Positions 52,083-61,978 of a DNA stretch of 64,000 nucleotides are shown here, in pieces. Location: positions 1 through 64,000 of the forward strand of contig NZ_JARFJD010000004.1 in the NCBI RefSeq assembly GCF_029087225.1, given 5' to 3'. This DNA is from Limnobacter olei. Lineage in GTDB: Bacteria > Pseudomonadota > Gammaproteobacteria > Burkholderiales > Burkholderiaceae_B. Each line of letters starts with the position of its first letter. The first letter of the stretch is position 1. A model generated the notes under the pieces. It did not search any database. It was given only the letters and a program-made list of their open reading frames with translations, and was not told the DNA's origin. The position numbers were made by a program, and so were the translations under genes.

Positions 52083-54002
52083 TCAGAAGACCCAGTCCAC
52101 CACTCCGCCTGCTGAATAACCCTCAACACACCGACATAGAGTTTCGGATGCCTCTCGAAGTTTTCCCTGATTCAAGAAACGAGACAATTCAAGAAGTTCG
52201 AGTTCAAATTCCCGTATAGGTAGATATGATTCTGTTCCCATCAGGATCCTCGAATGAACTGTTTGTTTTGGTTCATTCCCAATCAACAACTCTTCATACA
52301 ACTTTTCACCTGGCCGTAGCCCTGTAATCTGAATTTCAATATCGCCCTCGGGATTCGATTCATCCTTCAAGGTGAGGCCGGATAGCTCAATCATTCGAAC
52401 AGCGAGATCGTAAATTTTGATTGGCTCCCCCATATCGAGCAAAAACACATCCCCGCCCTTTGCCAAAGCGCTGGCTTGAATCACCAGCTGCGCTGCTTCG
52501 GGTATCGTCATGAAGTAACGGGTAATGTCCTGGTGAGTGAGGGTGATTGGCCCACCGTCGCGGATTTGCTGACGGAACAGCGGAACAACAGAACCCGATG
52601 AGCCAAGTACGTTTCCAAAACGCACCATAGAAAAAACGGTTGTGCTTGATGTTTCAGCTAGAGCCTGCAACGACATTTCTGCAAGGCGCTTGGTGGCACC
52701 CATGACATTGGTCGGGCGAACCGCTTTGTCGGTACTAATCAACACGAAATTTTCCGTACTATGCTTCAAGGCCAGCTTGGCCATTGTGAAAGTGCCGAAT
52801 ACGTTGTTATGAATGCCTTCACTCAAGTTGTGTTCAACCAACGGCACATGCTTGTAAGCAGCAGCATGGAAGATTGTTTGCGGTTTAAATTTGGCAAGAA
52901 TACTGTCCATACGGACTTCATCCCGAACTGAAGCCAGAAAGGGAATTAAGATAACCTGCCCGTGATTATTCGCTACTGGTTTCTGCTCAAGTTCTTGGTG
53001 AATTTGATACAAAGCGAATTCACTTTGCTCAACGAGTAAAAGCTGCGCTGGACCTACTTTCAAAATTTGCCGACACAGTTCACTGCCGATAGAGCCGCCT
53101 GCGCCAGTCACCAAAACCACTTTGCCGAGAATATTTTTTGAAAGTAATTTGGGGTCAGGGCTTACCGGGTCACGCCCCAGAAGATCATCGATATCAAGTT
53201 CGCGCAGATCAGAAACACTGATTTTTCCTGCTGCTATTTCAGTAACCCGCGGCAAAGTTCGAACCGCTACTTTGCTTTTTGAAATACTGTCGAGAATTTC
53301 ATTTCTACGTTTGCGACTTGCAGCATTGAATGCGAGCAATACAGTATTCACACCCAGTGTTTCAACAAGGCCTGGTAAATCTTGAGGATTAAAAATTTTT
53401 AGATCGTTGATGGTTTGCTTGTGCAGGGCTTTGTTGTCATCGATAAAACCGACAACCCGCATTTCATGGCTGTTGGCTAAAGCACCTGCCAGTTGCCTGC
53501 CTGTGGCGCCGGCACCGTAGATAAGTACGCGTGGCAAATTCGCCAACTGCAATTGATTACGGTACAAGCCACCCAACCAAAACCGGGCAAACAGGCGAGT
53601 AAGGCCCACAAACACCATAAGCAATATTGGCTGAATAATACCCACTGTGCGCGGCACACCCGATACACCCATGGCGGTGAAAATAGCCGCATAAATAACG
53701 CCATAAACCGCAATCACTTTGGAGACAGTGAATATGGCAGACAAACCTGAATACCTGAATATTGCCCGATAGAAACCATTGACGATGAACAGTGGAATCG
53801 CGATTAGAAGGCTCATCCCCACAGCTGCCATTGGATTCCAGCCAAAATCAGGATTGGTCAATGAGATCCAGTAATCAAGACGCAAATAATAGGCAAGCCA
53901 AACCGTGAGAACACAGAGGCTTGCATCCACTGCCAACACGATTAGTCGCTTGGCGACGCGGGGCAAATTAAGAACAGGACTGGCGAATTTTGAAAGAAAC
54001 AT
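52083..54002 (-). CDS. WbpM/CapD-like nucleoside-diphosphate-sugar 4,6-dehydratase
   Basis: The 639-residue protein has four N-terminal membrane segments (to about 145), then a nucleotide-binding region (LIYGAGATGRQLAGAL). A catalytic SDR domain follows (VLVTGAGGSIGSELCRQI near 300, and TDKAVRPTNVMGATKRLAE, with Met at the usual Tyr position as in WbpM). It dehydrates UDP-GlcNAc to the 4-keto-6-deoxy sugar that leads to UDP-QuiNAc or UDP-FucNAc. It is the last gene of the main minus-strand block of the second locus. Confidence 0.9.
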   Translation of the reverse strand: MFLSKFASPVLNLPRVAKRLIVLAVDASLCVLTVWLAYYLRLDYWISLTNPDFGWNPMAAVGMSLLIAIPLFIVNGFYRAIFRYSGLSAIFTVSKVIAVYGVIYAAIFTAMGVSGVPRTVGIIQPILLMVFVGLTRLFARFWLGGLYRNQLQLANLPRVLIYGAGATGRQLAGALANSHEMRVVGFIDDNKALHKQTINDLKIFNPQDLPGLVETLGVNTVLLAFNAASRKRRNEILDSISKSKVAVRTLPRVTEIAAGKISVSDLRELDIDDLLGRDPVSPDPKLLSKNILGKVVLVTGAGGSIGSELCRQILKVGPAQLLLVEQSEFALYQIHQELEQKPVANNHGQVILIPFLASVRDEVRMDSILAKFKPQTIFHAAAYKHVPLVEHNLSEGIHNNVFGTFTMAKLALKHSTENFVLISTDKAVRPTNVMGATKRLAEMSLQALAETSSTTVFSMVRFGNVLGSSGSVVPLFRQQIRDGGPITLTHQDITRYFMTIPEAAQLVIQASALAKGGDVFLLDMGEPIKIYDLAVRMIELSGLTLKDESNPEGDIEIQITGLRPGEKLYEELLIGNEPKQTVHSRILMGTESYLPIREFELELLELSRFLNQGKLREASETLCRCVEGYSAGGVVDWVF

Positions 54003-54016
54003 GTTGAACGTGTGCC

Positions 54017-54580
54017 TTAGTGCGAAACACCGTCGCGTTTAATCACTTTCAGGAATGTAAGCCAAAGTATTTGAATGTCGAACAACAAACTTTGCTTTTG
54101 CAAGTATTCATAATCCAACTGTACTTTGCGGGGAATAGGTATGTCATCACGACCATTCACTTGAGCCCAACCCGTCAAACCAGGAGGAATATGGTGTACA
54201 CCTTTTTCTGTGCGCAATTCAATTAAGTCGTGCTGATTAAACAACGCTGGGCGCGGGCCCACGAAACTCATATCACCTTTTAAAATGCTCCACAATTGCG
54301 GTAATTCATCCAGACTGGTTCTACGAATAAAAGAGCCAATGGGTGTTAGATGCGAATGAGGATCACTGAGCAGATGTGTCGCAACCGCTGGCGTGCCCAC
54401 GCGCATGCTGCGAAACTTCGGCATTTTAAAAATTTGGTTGTGAATGCCAACTCGATCACTCCAGTACAAAACCGGACCTTTGGAAGTTACGCGTACCGCA
54501 AATGCAACAACGAGAATTGGCAAAGCAAGAATTGCCAACACAACCACACCCAATAACAAGTCGAACAAACGTTTCATCAT
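54017..54580 (-). CDS. PglC-type initiating sugar transferase
   Basis: The 187-residue monotopic transferase has one N-terminal hydrophobic segment, [34 protein letters not shown] and [12 protein letters not shown]. This is the complete signature of small phosphoglycosyl transferases (PglC/WcaJ C-domain). It loads a sugar-1-phosphate onto undecaprenyl phosphate and thus starts the second repeat unit, unlike the first locus, which uses a WecA-type enzyme. The ATG overlaps the stop of the upstream reductase. Confidence 0.91.
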   Translation of the reverse strand: MMKRLFDLLLGVVVLAILALPILVVAFAVRVTSKGPVLYWSDRVGIHNQIFKMPKFRSMRVGTPAVATHLLSDPHSHLTPIGSFIRRTSLDELPQLWSILKGDMSFVGPRPALFNQHDLIELRTEKGVHHIPPGLTGWAQVNGRDDIPIPRKVQLDYEYLQKQSLLFDIQILWLTFLKVIKRDGVSH

Positions 54581-55530
54581 CGTAGTTTCAATTGGCCTTG
54601 CTGCATGTACCAGTCAGCCGTTTCTTTCATGCCTATCTGCATGCTGTACGGTGGCTCCCAATCCAAATCTTCATGCAGCGCCTGAGGGCTCACCGTAAGG
54701 TTACCCAATAGGCGCTGGGCAGCTGCACGCTTACCCAGCAAAGCGGCCAGGGACTCAATTAGCCAAGGCGAGATATTAATAAGGTTGGCTTTTCGCCCCA
54801 AGGCCATTGCCATTTCTCGAACCAGCTGTGGAGTAGAAACATCTGAATTGTCAGAAACCAAATAGGTTTTTCCAACCGCGTTCGAATGATTCAGGCAGAT
54901 AGCAATAGCATCGGCCAAATTACCCACATACACCAAGCTGCGTTGGTTGTTCACGGCCCCAAATGGCAATGGTATTCCCCGAGCCACAACGCCAAGCAGT
55001 TTCAGGAAGTTGGCCCCTACACCGGGCCCATACACCAATGGTGGACGCAGTATAACCACCTCCAAACCACTTTGACGGCTCAGTTCGAGTAACTGTTGCT
55101 CAGCCTCAAACTTTGAGATTCCATAGGGGTCAATCGGGTTCGGTATGGCGTTGGCAGTGAAATCGCCCGCTTCGCCATTCACTTTAATAGAGCTAATGAA
55201 TACCAATCGCTTCACACCACATTGCACCGCCTGCATGGCAAGTTGCAAAGTGCCGAGCGTGTTGGCCTGCCTGAATTCAAACAAAGGGTCGGCGGCCTGG
55301 TCGTTCATCACATGCACGCGGGCTGCAAGGTGCACAACAGCTGTGCAACCAAGAAGCGCTTCAAGCCAATTGGTGTTTGGGCCCAATGGTGCAACCTGAA
55401 ATGTATTGGGCTGGCTGGAAGGCGCCCTGCTGGTTTTAACAACCACCGCCCCAAGGTTTTCCAACAGTTGGCATACCCGCTGGCCTACAAAGCCAGTAGC
55501 GCCGGTTACCAGGATACGCTGACCATTCAC
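54577..55530 (-). CDS. NAD-dependent epimerase / 4-keto-sugar reductase (WbpV-like)
   Basis: The 317-residue SDR protein has GATGFVGQ near its N-terminus, SSIKVNGE, and YGISKFEAEQ (catalytic Tyr/Lys). Proteins of this kind next to a WbpM-type dehydratase and an initiating transferase reduce UDP-4-keto-6-deoxy-GlcNAc to UDP-QuiNAc or UDP-FucNAc. The start is placed at the GTG overlapping the wecB stop (GTGA); another GTG lies three codons upstream. Exact stereochemistry is not readable. Confidence 0.86.
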   Translation of the reverse strand: MNGQRILVTGATGFVGQRVCQLLENLGAVVVKTSRAPSSQPNTFQVAPLGPNTNWLEALLGCTAVVHLAARVHVMNDQAADPLFEFRQANTLGTLQLAMQAVQCGVKRLVFISSIKVNGEAGDFTANAIPNPIDPYGISKFEAEQQLLELSRQSGLEVVILRPPLVYGPGVGANFLKLLGVVARGIPLPFGAVNNQRSLVYVGNLADAIAICLNHSNAVGKTYLVSDNSDVSTPQLVREMAMALGRKANLINISPWLIESLAALLGKRAAAQRLLGNLTVSPQALHEDLDWEPPYSMQIGMKETADWYMQQGQLKLR

Positions 55531-56651
55531 TTGGACCACACAGTGCGATTGATGTAGTCGGTGTAACTAAGCACTACTCGCAGTACCTGACGGGCCACAT
55601 GGGGGTTCTCGTAGTCTTTTACCACGGGAGCCACACTCGGTTGCACAGCTTTCTGTTCAATCACAACTCGAACAGCATCCAGTACACGGGCTTTTTTCAG
55701 CCCTGACATGATGAGAATGCCTTCGTCCATACCCTCGGGCCGCTCATGTGCATTGCGAATGGTAATAGCCTTCAATCCAAGCAATGAGGTTTCTTCAGTG
55801 ATAGTGCCGCTGTCAGAAATCACGCAGGAGGCGGCCATTTGCAAGCGAATATAATCGGTGAACCCAAATGGCTTCAGGAACTGAATCAGCGGATTCATGC
55901 TGCTTAGGTCAAGTTCTGCCAAGCGTTTTTGAGTGCGCGGGTGGGTGGAAACGATTACGGGGTACTTGTATTGCTCAGCCATGGCATTCAAGGTTTCAAG
56001 CAAATCAGCCACATTCTCTGGGCTGTCTACGTTTTCCTCGCGGTGTGCGCTCACGATGAAAAACTTGCCCTCTTCCAGCTTCATGGTTTGAAGCACTTTG
56101 CTTTGCTGAATTTTCGGCATGTAATAATTCAGCACTTCACGCATGTGCGAGCCGGTCTTGATGATTGTTTCAGGGCGAATACCTTCAGCGATCAAATAAC
56201 GACGGGCGTGCTCGGTTAATACCATATTGATGTCGCTGAGGTGGTCCAGCACTTTGCGGTTCAATTCTTCGGGTACACGCTGATCAAAACAACGATTGCC
56301 CGCCTCCATGTGAAACACGGGCACCTTGCGGCGTTTGGCAGAAATTACAGCCAAACACGAGTTGGTATCGCCGTACAGCATCAGCGCATCGGGCTTGATC
56401 TGTTCAAGAACCGCATCCGATTTTTCAATTACGCGAGCAATCGTTTGTGCTGCATTTTCGCCCACAGCTTCAAGAAAAAAATCAGGTTTTCGAATACCCA
56501 GATCATCAAAAAAAACCTGATTCAATTCATAGTCGTAGTTTTGGCCAGTGTGCACGAGGGTGTGTTCTGTGTGCGTGTCCAGCTCCGCAATTACGCGGCT
56601 CATCTTGATGAGTTCAGGCCGGGTACCAACTAGGGTCATGACCTTAAGCAT
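55527..56651 (-). CDS. Non-hydrolysing UDP-N-acetylglucosamine 2-epimerase family (WbvD/WecB type)
   Basis: The 374-residue GT-B-like enzyme has VGTRPELIKM, HTGQNYDYELNQVFF, YGDTNSCLA, HMEAGNR and the C-terminal DSGTITEET region with GL-AITIRNAHERPEG. Next to the dehydratase/epimerase at 56644 and the reductase at 57671, it should catalyse the last 2-epimerisation to UDP-L-QuiNAc or UDP-L-FucNAc. It overlaps both neighbours by 4-8 bases. Confidence 0.92.
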   Translation of the reverse strand: MLKVMTLVGTRPELIKMSRVIAELDTHTEHTLVHTGQNYDYELNQVFFDDLGIRKPDFFLEAVGENAAQTIARVIEKSDAVLEQIKPDALMLYGDTNSCLAVISAKRRKVPVFHMEAGNRCFDQRVPEELNRKVLDHLSDINMVLTEHARRYLIAEGIRPETIIKTGSHMREVLNYYMPKIQQSKVLQTMKLEEGKFFIVSAHREENVDSPENVADLLETLNAMAEQYKYPVIVSTHPRTQKRLAELDLSSMNPLIQFLKPFGFTDYIRLQMAASCVISDSGTITEETSLLGLKAITIRNAHERPEGMDEGILIMSGLKKARVLDAVRVVIEQKAVQPSVAPVVKDYENPHVARQVLRVVLSYTDYINRTVWSK

Positions 56652-57654
56652 TCAAAAACTCCTGCACATAGTCGAGCTTTTTGAGTACATCCTTTACGCC
56701 CTGCACATCCAGGCGATGTGTGTTATGAGACGTGTAGTCATCGAATTCGGAAATACGCTGCTCGCCTTCTACAAAATACTTTTTGTAGTTCAGGTCGCGA
56801 TTATCTGCTGGGATGCGGAAATATCTGCCCATGTCTTCAGCTTTGGCCATTTCTTCGCGCGACACCAAGGACTCATAAAGTTTTTCACCATGCCGGGTAC
56901 CGATGACTTTAACCGGGTTGTTTTTGTTGAGAAGTTCTTTCAATGCTTGGGCAAGATCCGCCACAGTAGAGGCTGGTGCTTTTTGAATAAAAATATCGCC
57001 TTGCTGACCATGTTCAAACGCATGCAAAACCAGATCAACCGACTCTTCAAGTGACATCAAAAAACGGGTCATGCTGGGGTCGGTAACCGTGATTTCCTGA
57101 CCATCCAGCAACTGCTGGATGAACAAGGGAATGACCGAGCCGCGACTGGCCATGACGTTGCCATATCGGGTGGCACACACCACAGTACCGCCCTCGGGAA
57201 TAGTGCGGGACTTCGCAACCATCAGCTTTTCCGCCATTGCCTTTGAAATTCCCATGGCGTTGATGGGATACACCGCTTTGTCGGTACTTAAAACCACCAC
57301 GCGACTAACACCCTTGGCAATGGCTGCGTTCAGCATGTTCTCGGTCCCCAACACGTTGGTGCGCACGGCCTCCATAGGGTAAAACTCGCAGGAAGGCACC
57401 TGCTTCAAGGCGGCAGCATGGAACACGTAATCAACGCCAGTCATGGCTTGCGCAAGACTGTCATAATCGCGAACATCACCGATGTAGAACTTGACCTTGT
57501 CGCAGCCCAAGGCAATGCGCATGTCTTCCTGCTTTTTTTCATCACGACTGAAGATGCGGATTTCTTTCACTTCAGTTTCGATAAAACGCTTCAGCACGGT
57601 GTGGCCAAACGACCCTGTACCACCGGTGATCATGAGTACTTTTCCGTCGAACAT
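56644..57654 (-). CDS. UDP-GlcNAc 4,6-dehydratase / 5-epimerase (WbvB/CapE/FnlA type)
   Basis: The 336-residue soluble SDR protein has MITGGTGSFGHTVLKRF, AAALKQVPSCEFYP, and STDKAVYPINAMGISKAMAE, typical of the single-domain CapE/WbjB/FnlA family, with Met at the usual Tyr position. It starts the pathway from UDP-GlcNAc to UDP-2-acetamido-2,6-dideoxy-L-hexoses. It overlaps the 2-epimerase gene by 8 bases. Confidence 0.92.
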   Translation of the reverse strand: MFDGKVLMITGGTGSFGHTVLKRFIETEVKEIRIFSRDEKKQEDMRIALGCDKVKFYIGDVRDYDSLAQAMTGVDYVFHAAALKQVPSCEFYPMEAVRTNVLGTENMLNAAIAKGVSRVVVLSTDKAVYPINAMGISKAMAEKLMVAKSRTIPEGGTVVCATRYGNVMASRGSVIPLFIQQLLDGQEITVTDPSMTRFLMSLEESVDLVLHAFEHGQQGDIFIQKAPASTVADLAQALKELLNKNNPVKVIGTRHGEKLYESLVSREEMAKAEDMGRYFRIPADNRDLNYKKYFVEGEQRISEFDDYTSHNTHRLDVQGVKDVLKKLDYVQEFLNA

Positions 57655-57670
57655 GGGGACTCGTCAGTAT

Positions 57671-58534
57671 TTATTGAATTCGGGATTGGCGCATTTTGTG
57701 AATCAAATCAGGCCATCTAGGGGCAGTATACCCGCTTGCCTGCTGGAAGCGCGCAGCGCAAAGTGATCGATCGATGACCAAGTCGCTGTCGGGATTGATT
57801 GTGGTTTGTACGCCATACTCTTTGGCCACCAGTTGCAGCAGGCTCAGCTTGGAAATGGGTTCAGCGGCCACATGATACAGACCATGCAACTGAGGCTTTG
57901 GCAGAACATATTCAATGATGATTCTGGCCAGTTCGCAAGTGGGTACACCGGAGAATATTGCTTTGGAAAAACCTTTCACGCTGCCTTGCTGCGCCAGAAA
58001 CCACTCAAGCAGAGCGAAGCTGGTGCCCAATTCATGCCCAATAATGGAGGTTCGCAGGGTAATTGCGCTTGGGCTGTCAGTAAGCTCGCCGATGTACTTT
58101 GACCGACCATAAAGATCCTCGGCATCAGAAGGATCACTTTCAAGGTAATTGCCCTTCTTGCCATTGAACACGCAATCGGTACTGATATGTACCAGGCGGG
58201 CACCAACCAAGCTACACAGGCGCAATAGACGATGCGGTAGCATGGCATTAATTGGCAAAACGCTTAGCGGGTCGTTGGCTTGCTCAAGTTGCTTGATCAG
58301 CCCCACGCAGTTGATGACCACATCGGGCTTAACCTTTGCAAAAGTATTCACCAACGTGTCCTGATCCAGGACATCCACCCCGGTGAGAATGCCCGCCGAG
58401 GGCAAGGCAGCAAGCTTTGGGTGACAGCTAACGCTGCGTTGACTGCCCCACACCTGAAATTGTTTGCTTTCACACAGCGCTTTGAACACTGCACTACCCA
58501 ACATGCCTGTAATACCCAACACCAGAATTTTCAT
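57671..58534 (-). CDS. RmlD-like reductase (WbvR type) of the L-RhaNAc/L-QuiNAc pathway
   Basis: The 287-residue SDR protein has ITGMLGSA (with Gly-rich start), STDCVFNGKKGNYLESD and YGRSKYIGE. It lacks the C-terminal cupin found in the bifunctional WbjC/CapF reductases (about 370 residues). A cupin-less reductase beside WbvB- and WbvD-like enzymes fits V. cholerae WbvR, which leads to UDP-L-RhaNAc and, after 2-epimerisation, UDP-L-QuiNAc. It might instead be the missing RmlD of dTDP-rhamnose, but its position argues for the UDP pathway. Confidence 0.85.
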   Translation of the reverse strand: MKILVLGITGMLGSAVFKALCESKQFQVWGSQRSVSCHPKLAALPSAGILTGVDVLDQDTLVNTFAKVKPDVVINCVGLIKQLEQANDPLSVLPINAMLPHRLLRLCSLVGARLVHISTDCVFNGKKGNYLESDPSDAEDLYGRSKYIGELTDSPSAITLRTSIIGHELGTSFALLEWFLAQQGSVKGFSKAIFSGVPTCELARIIIEYVLPKPQLHGLYHVAAEPISKLSLLQLVAKEYGVQTTINPDSDLVIDRSLCAARFQQASGYTAPRWPDLIHKMRQSRIQ

Positions 58535-59760
58535 TTTTTACCCTTTCCCATGGCACTGAGCCTTTCAGCCAAGTGACGGGCTTGGCTTTCAGTTTCAAAA
58601 TACTCAAGGAAATACGACTTCCCCTGGCGACCCAATGTATCGCGTTCGTCACTCGGCATCTGCTTAATCTTCAAAATATTTGCTGCCAACGCCGCACTGT
58701 CTCCGGCGGGCGACGCTAGACCAGCTTTGGCCTCAAGCACGACCTGTGCACCCTCGCCATTCAAACTGGCTAATACTGGCTTCCCCGCAGCCAAATAAGC
58801 CTGAACTTTACTAGGGATCGTTAGTTCAAAAATAGGATCATCCTCTAAGGAGACGAGTAACGCACCCGCCCTATTGAAAATGGAAGGCATGGTTTGCATT
58901 GGAAACCGGCCAGGTAACTCAAGGTTGTCAAGGCCCCGTTCCCGTTTTTGTTGGGCGAGCCATTCGCTTTTACTGCCACTTCCAACAAGTACGATTGAGA
59001 TATCGGGGTGATCTTTCAACAATTCAGCTGCATCAATAACACAATCCAGTGCTTGAACCTGCCCAAGGTTTCCGGCAAAAACTACGCAGAATCTGTTTTC
59101 TAGGGTGGCTAGCAATGCCGCAGGCCCATCAACAAGCGCTTCTGTGCTCTGTTCTGGAAAAGAGTTGGGTTGATAACAAATCTTGCTGAGGTTTGCATAT
59201 TCATTCAATGGTGCAATAAATGCCTTGGACTGGGCCAGCAGCAGGTCGCAACCCTTGTAAATCCAGTAAACCATATAGCCTACGGCGGTCAGTGCTTTCT
59301 TATTGCGTACGAAACCTGTGGCCTGCAAACTTTCCGGCCATAAGTCTTGAACCCACAAAGCCAGTGGCGCACGTTTAATCCACTTCAATAGAATTGCTGG
59401 AATAGTTTGCGTGATGGGTGAAGGTGCGTACACCAAGATTGCATCGAACTTCAAACCACGCAAAGCCCAAGGCAAACAGAACATGCCCGCAAACACAAAA
59501 ACCAGGTAGTTCAAGATAAGATTTTTGGCACCACCATGTTTACGCGGCCATGTGGGAACTCGTACTATGAGCGTATGTTCGTCAAACAGTTCTCGCTGAA
59601 CCCCATTGGCCCTGTAGCCTGGGAAAATATTACCGTCGGGATAATTGGGTTTACCTGTAGCAACCACTACTTGATGGCCCTGTTTAACCAAGGCCTTGAC
59701 CACATCGTTGATCATGAAACTTTCAGGCCAAAAATACTGGGTGACTATCAGTATTCTCAT
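58531..59760 (-). CDS. WbuB-family glycosyltransferase (GT4)
   Basis: The 409-residue GT-B enzyme begins ILIVTQYFWPESFMINDVVKALVKQGHQV and GKPNYPDGNIFPGY, the hallmark of WbuB-like L-FucNAc/L-QuiNAc transferases. The donor region has PSKVQAYLAAGKPVLASLNGEGA. It is directly coupled to the reductase gene by four bases. It probably transfers the L-QuiNAc or L-FucNAc made by its three neighbours. Confidence 0.88.
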   Translation of the reverse strand: MRILIVTQYFWPESFMINDVVKALVKQGHQVVVATGKPNYPDGNIFPGYRANGVQRELFDEHTLIVRVPTWPRKHGGAKNLILNYLVFVFAGMFCLPWALRGLKFDAILVYAPSPITQTIPAILLKWIKRAPLALWVQDLWPESLQATGFVRNKKALTAVGYMVYWIYKGCDLLLAQSKAFIAPLNEYANLSKICYQPNSFPEQSTEALVDGPAALLATLENRFCVVFAGNLGQVQALDCVIDAAELLKDHPDISIVLVGSGSKSEWLAQQKRERGLDNLELPGRFPMQTMPSIFNRAGALLVSLEDDPIFELTIPSKVQAYLAAGKPVLASLNGEGAQVVLEAKAGLASPAGDSAALAANILKIKQMPSDERDTLGRQGKSYFLEYFETESQARHLAERLSAMGKGKK

Positions 59761-60785
59761 TGCTTGTTCTGCTGCAAGACGTGGGCCAGAAATGCCTTGG
59801 CATCAACAGTTTCAGTTTTGGGCAAATGTATATTGAGATGACGCAAAACAGCCCTGGCAATCGAAGTAGGGGAATCTGGATCGAAAGTCTGGGCAGGATC
59901 AACTACATCACGGACGTAGTCTAGTTCTGATGCGAGAATTGGTAGGCCTATCTGACTAGCTTCCAACAGAGGCAGACCGAAAGATTCCAGCTTTGAGGGG
60001 AATATCAAGGCAGTTGAGTTGCGATAAAGGTTCTGCACATCACCATACTTCAAAGTACCGAAATTGCTAATCCTTAAACCGTGCAATATCGATTTCTGCT
60101 CAATTAACTGGGCGACATGCGCTGCGCTATCTGCATTCACGGTTAGGGCAAGACTTGGTCGAATGCCCTGTTCTGCCAAAAGCACCCAAGCATCGAGAAG
60201 CGCTGCATGATTCTTGTGGGGTTCGGCCGAAGACACGTATACGAAATCAAATTCTTTATTTTGAAAACTCTCGGCAGTGATTATGCTTGGCTCGCCGTTA
60301 GCCGCAAGAAAAGGTAAAACTGTGGCTTTAAAACCGAGGCTAGACTGTAATTCGCGCTGCATAGTTGACGATTGAACAATGATTTGATAATTCGACCGCA
60401 TACGGGTGCGGAACCACCAACGTTCCAACCTTAAACGCAACTTGGTACCGAGTGCGAATCGGGAAAAGTCGTGAGGGCCGAACATGTACCGGTTTTGAAG
60501 AAAAACCATCACCTTGGCGCGTGATTTAAACAAAGGCGGCAAATTACCGAAGCACAACACAACATCATCGGCTTTCGCGTTCTTTGACAGAAAAATTTCA
60601 GCGCAAAGTCGATCAAACAGCGTTGGCTTGATCGAATGAATGGCAGGATTCAAAACAGCATCACTTTTATTCATACGTTCGTCCAACACGCAACAAGCAG
60701 TTTTATCCACCTGCCCCAGAAGAGCGCTCAGCAGGGTTCGACCGCCTCCTTGATGCACATTGGGTGCATGAATAAACAAGGTCAT
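59757..60785 (-). CDS. Glycosyltransferase, GT4-like
   Basis: The 342-residue protein begins LFIHAPNVHQGGGRTLL and has a C-terminal donor site STALIFPSKLESFGLPLLEASQIGLPILASELDYVRDV (EX7E with ESFGLPLLE). It overlaps both neighbours by four bases, so the whole block is a tightly packed operon. Specificity is unknown. Confidence 0.88.
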   Translation of the reverse strand: MTLFIHAPNVHQGGGRTLLSALLGQVDKTACCVLDERMNKSDAVLNPAIHSIKPTLFDRLCAEIFLSKNAKADDVVLCFGNLPPLFKSRAKVMVFLQNRYMFGPHDFSRFALGTKLRLRLERWWFRTRMRSNYQIIVQSSTMQRELQSSLGFKATVLPFLAANGEPSIITAESFQNKEFDFVYVSSAEPHKNHAALLDAWVLLAEQGIRPSLALTVNADSAAHVAQLIEQKSILHGLRISNFGTLKYGDVQNLYRNSTALIFPSKLESFGLPLLEASQIGLPILASELDYVRDVVDPAQTFDPDSPTSIARAVLRHLNIHLPKTETVDAKAFLAHVLQQNKQ

Positions 60786-61978
60786 TTTGCACTACCCAGA
60801 TACGCTGAATATAAAATCAAAAAACCCACACTTTCAGCAAAATCAAAGTGGAATGAGTTCAGCATGTTTCCAACCAAATAGAACATCATCAAGGGTAGAA
60901 CGTATGTACTCGACCAAGTATTTTGACTACTTCGGTAAACCGCCACACCGAAGAACCAAATGTATAAAACAAGCGCCAGCAAACCACCCTGCAACACCAA
61001 CATTAGAAACTGGTTGTGGGGGTTGTAAAAAGGCGGCCAACCTGCCGCCGAGGTAAATGGTTGAACAGCAGCCTGAATTCCACCCAACCCGTAACCGAAT
61101 AAAGGAGCGTTGATGAAAGCAGACCAACTGGCGGTCAAGTACATAACGCGTTCTCCAATACTGGTTTCCTGCTGGGGTTTATCCTGTAGCACTTGTTGAA
61201 CTTCCAACCAAGTGGTGGAAAAACGGTCGTGTACATTTTCGACTAAAAAATACGCTGAAACCAATAAAGCGACAAACGCGACACCAGCAATCACGAAACC
61301 TTTCAACCCAAGTTTTTGATAACCAAAATACAAAGGGATGACCATGAAAACGAGCCAGCCTGTACGCCCATCGATCATGCCAAAAAGATTAACCAAAGCG
61401 AGTAAGGTTAGCAAAGCGAAGATCAATTTGGAAAGCAGTTTTTCCGAGCGAAAGATAGACAAGATCCACAGATAAATTGCGACAACCAAAAAGAAGTTAT
61501 GTGTGATGTGCGATTTGAATACGGTTGGATTACTTGGAATGGCATACATGTCGGTTGCCTTGGCGCCGAAATGCGACGGATCAACCCCGAACCAAACAGC
61601 GTACGACAAAGCCAGTACTACCCCCATTCCAGCCAAGAATCCTTTACCAACTAGATACCTGTTTTCTGGATTGATCAGGATACTGGCTAGAAACGGAATT
61701 AGAAACAGTCGACCGTACTTGCTAATGAACTCTGAATAGTTGGATTCATCATTGCCGGGATGAAAAAACGTGAGTGCTAGATACCCGAGAAGCAGCCAAA
61801 GGGGAACTAACTCTACTCGAGTGAACAAACGACCAATAGTTTGACGACATTCAGAATTAATTAACGAAAATAGAATTGCAATAGCCAACAGCAAATTTAC
61901 CGGCGCCGGCTTAATCGGCAAAAAAAACGCCGCCCCCGCCAAAAACCAGGCTGGGTTGATTCGCTGAAACCAATTCAA
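60782..61978 (-). CDS. Wzy-type O-antigen polymerase/ligase family protein
   Basis: The 398-residue inner-membrane protein has about 11 hydrophobic segments and the Wzy_C signature GYGLGGIQ with a large periplasmic loop and NPHNQFLMLVLQGGLLAL. It is either the repeat-unit polymerase or a ligase of the second locus. Translation starts at TTG 61978, supported by AGGGG 9 bases upstream. A 7-base inverted repeat (61978-61984 with 62003-62009) puts the start and ribosome-binding site in a hairpin, so translation may be modulated. Confidence 0.87.
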   Translation of the reverse strand: MNWFQRINPAWFLAGAAFFLPIKPAPVNLLLAIAILFSLINSECRQTIGRLFTRVELVPLWLLLGYLALTFFHPGNDESNYSEFISKYGRLFLIPFLASILINPENRYLVGKGFLAGMGVVLALSYAVWFGVDPSHFGAKATDMYAIPSNPTVFKSHITHNFFLVVAIYLWILSIFRSEKLLSKLIFALLTLLALVNLFGMIDGRTGWLVFMVIPLYFGYQKLGLKGFVIAGVAFVALLVSAYFLVENVHDRFSTTWLEVQQVLQDKPQQETSIGERVMYLTASWSAFINAPLFGYGLGGIQAAVQPFTSAAGWPPFYNPHNQFLMLVLQGGLLALVLYIWFFGVAVYRSSQNTWSSTYVLPLMMFYLVGNMLNSFHFDFAESVGFLILYSAYLGSAK

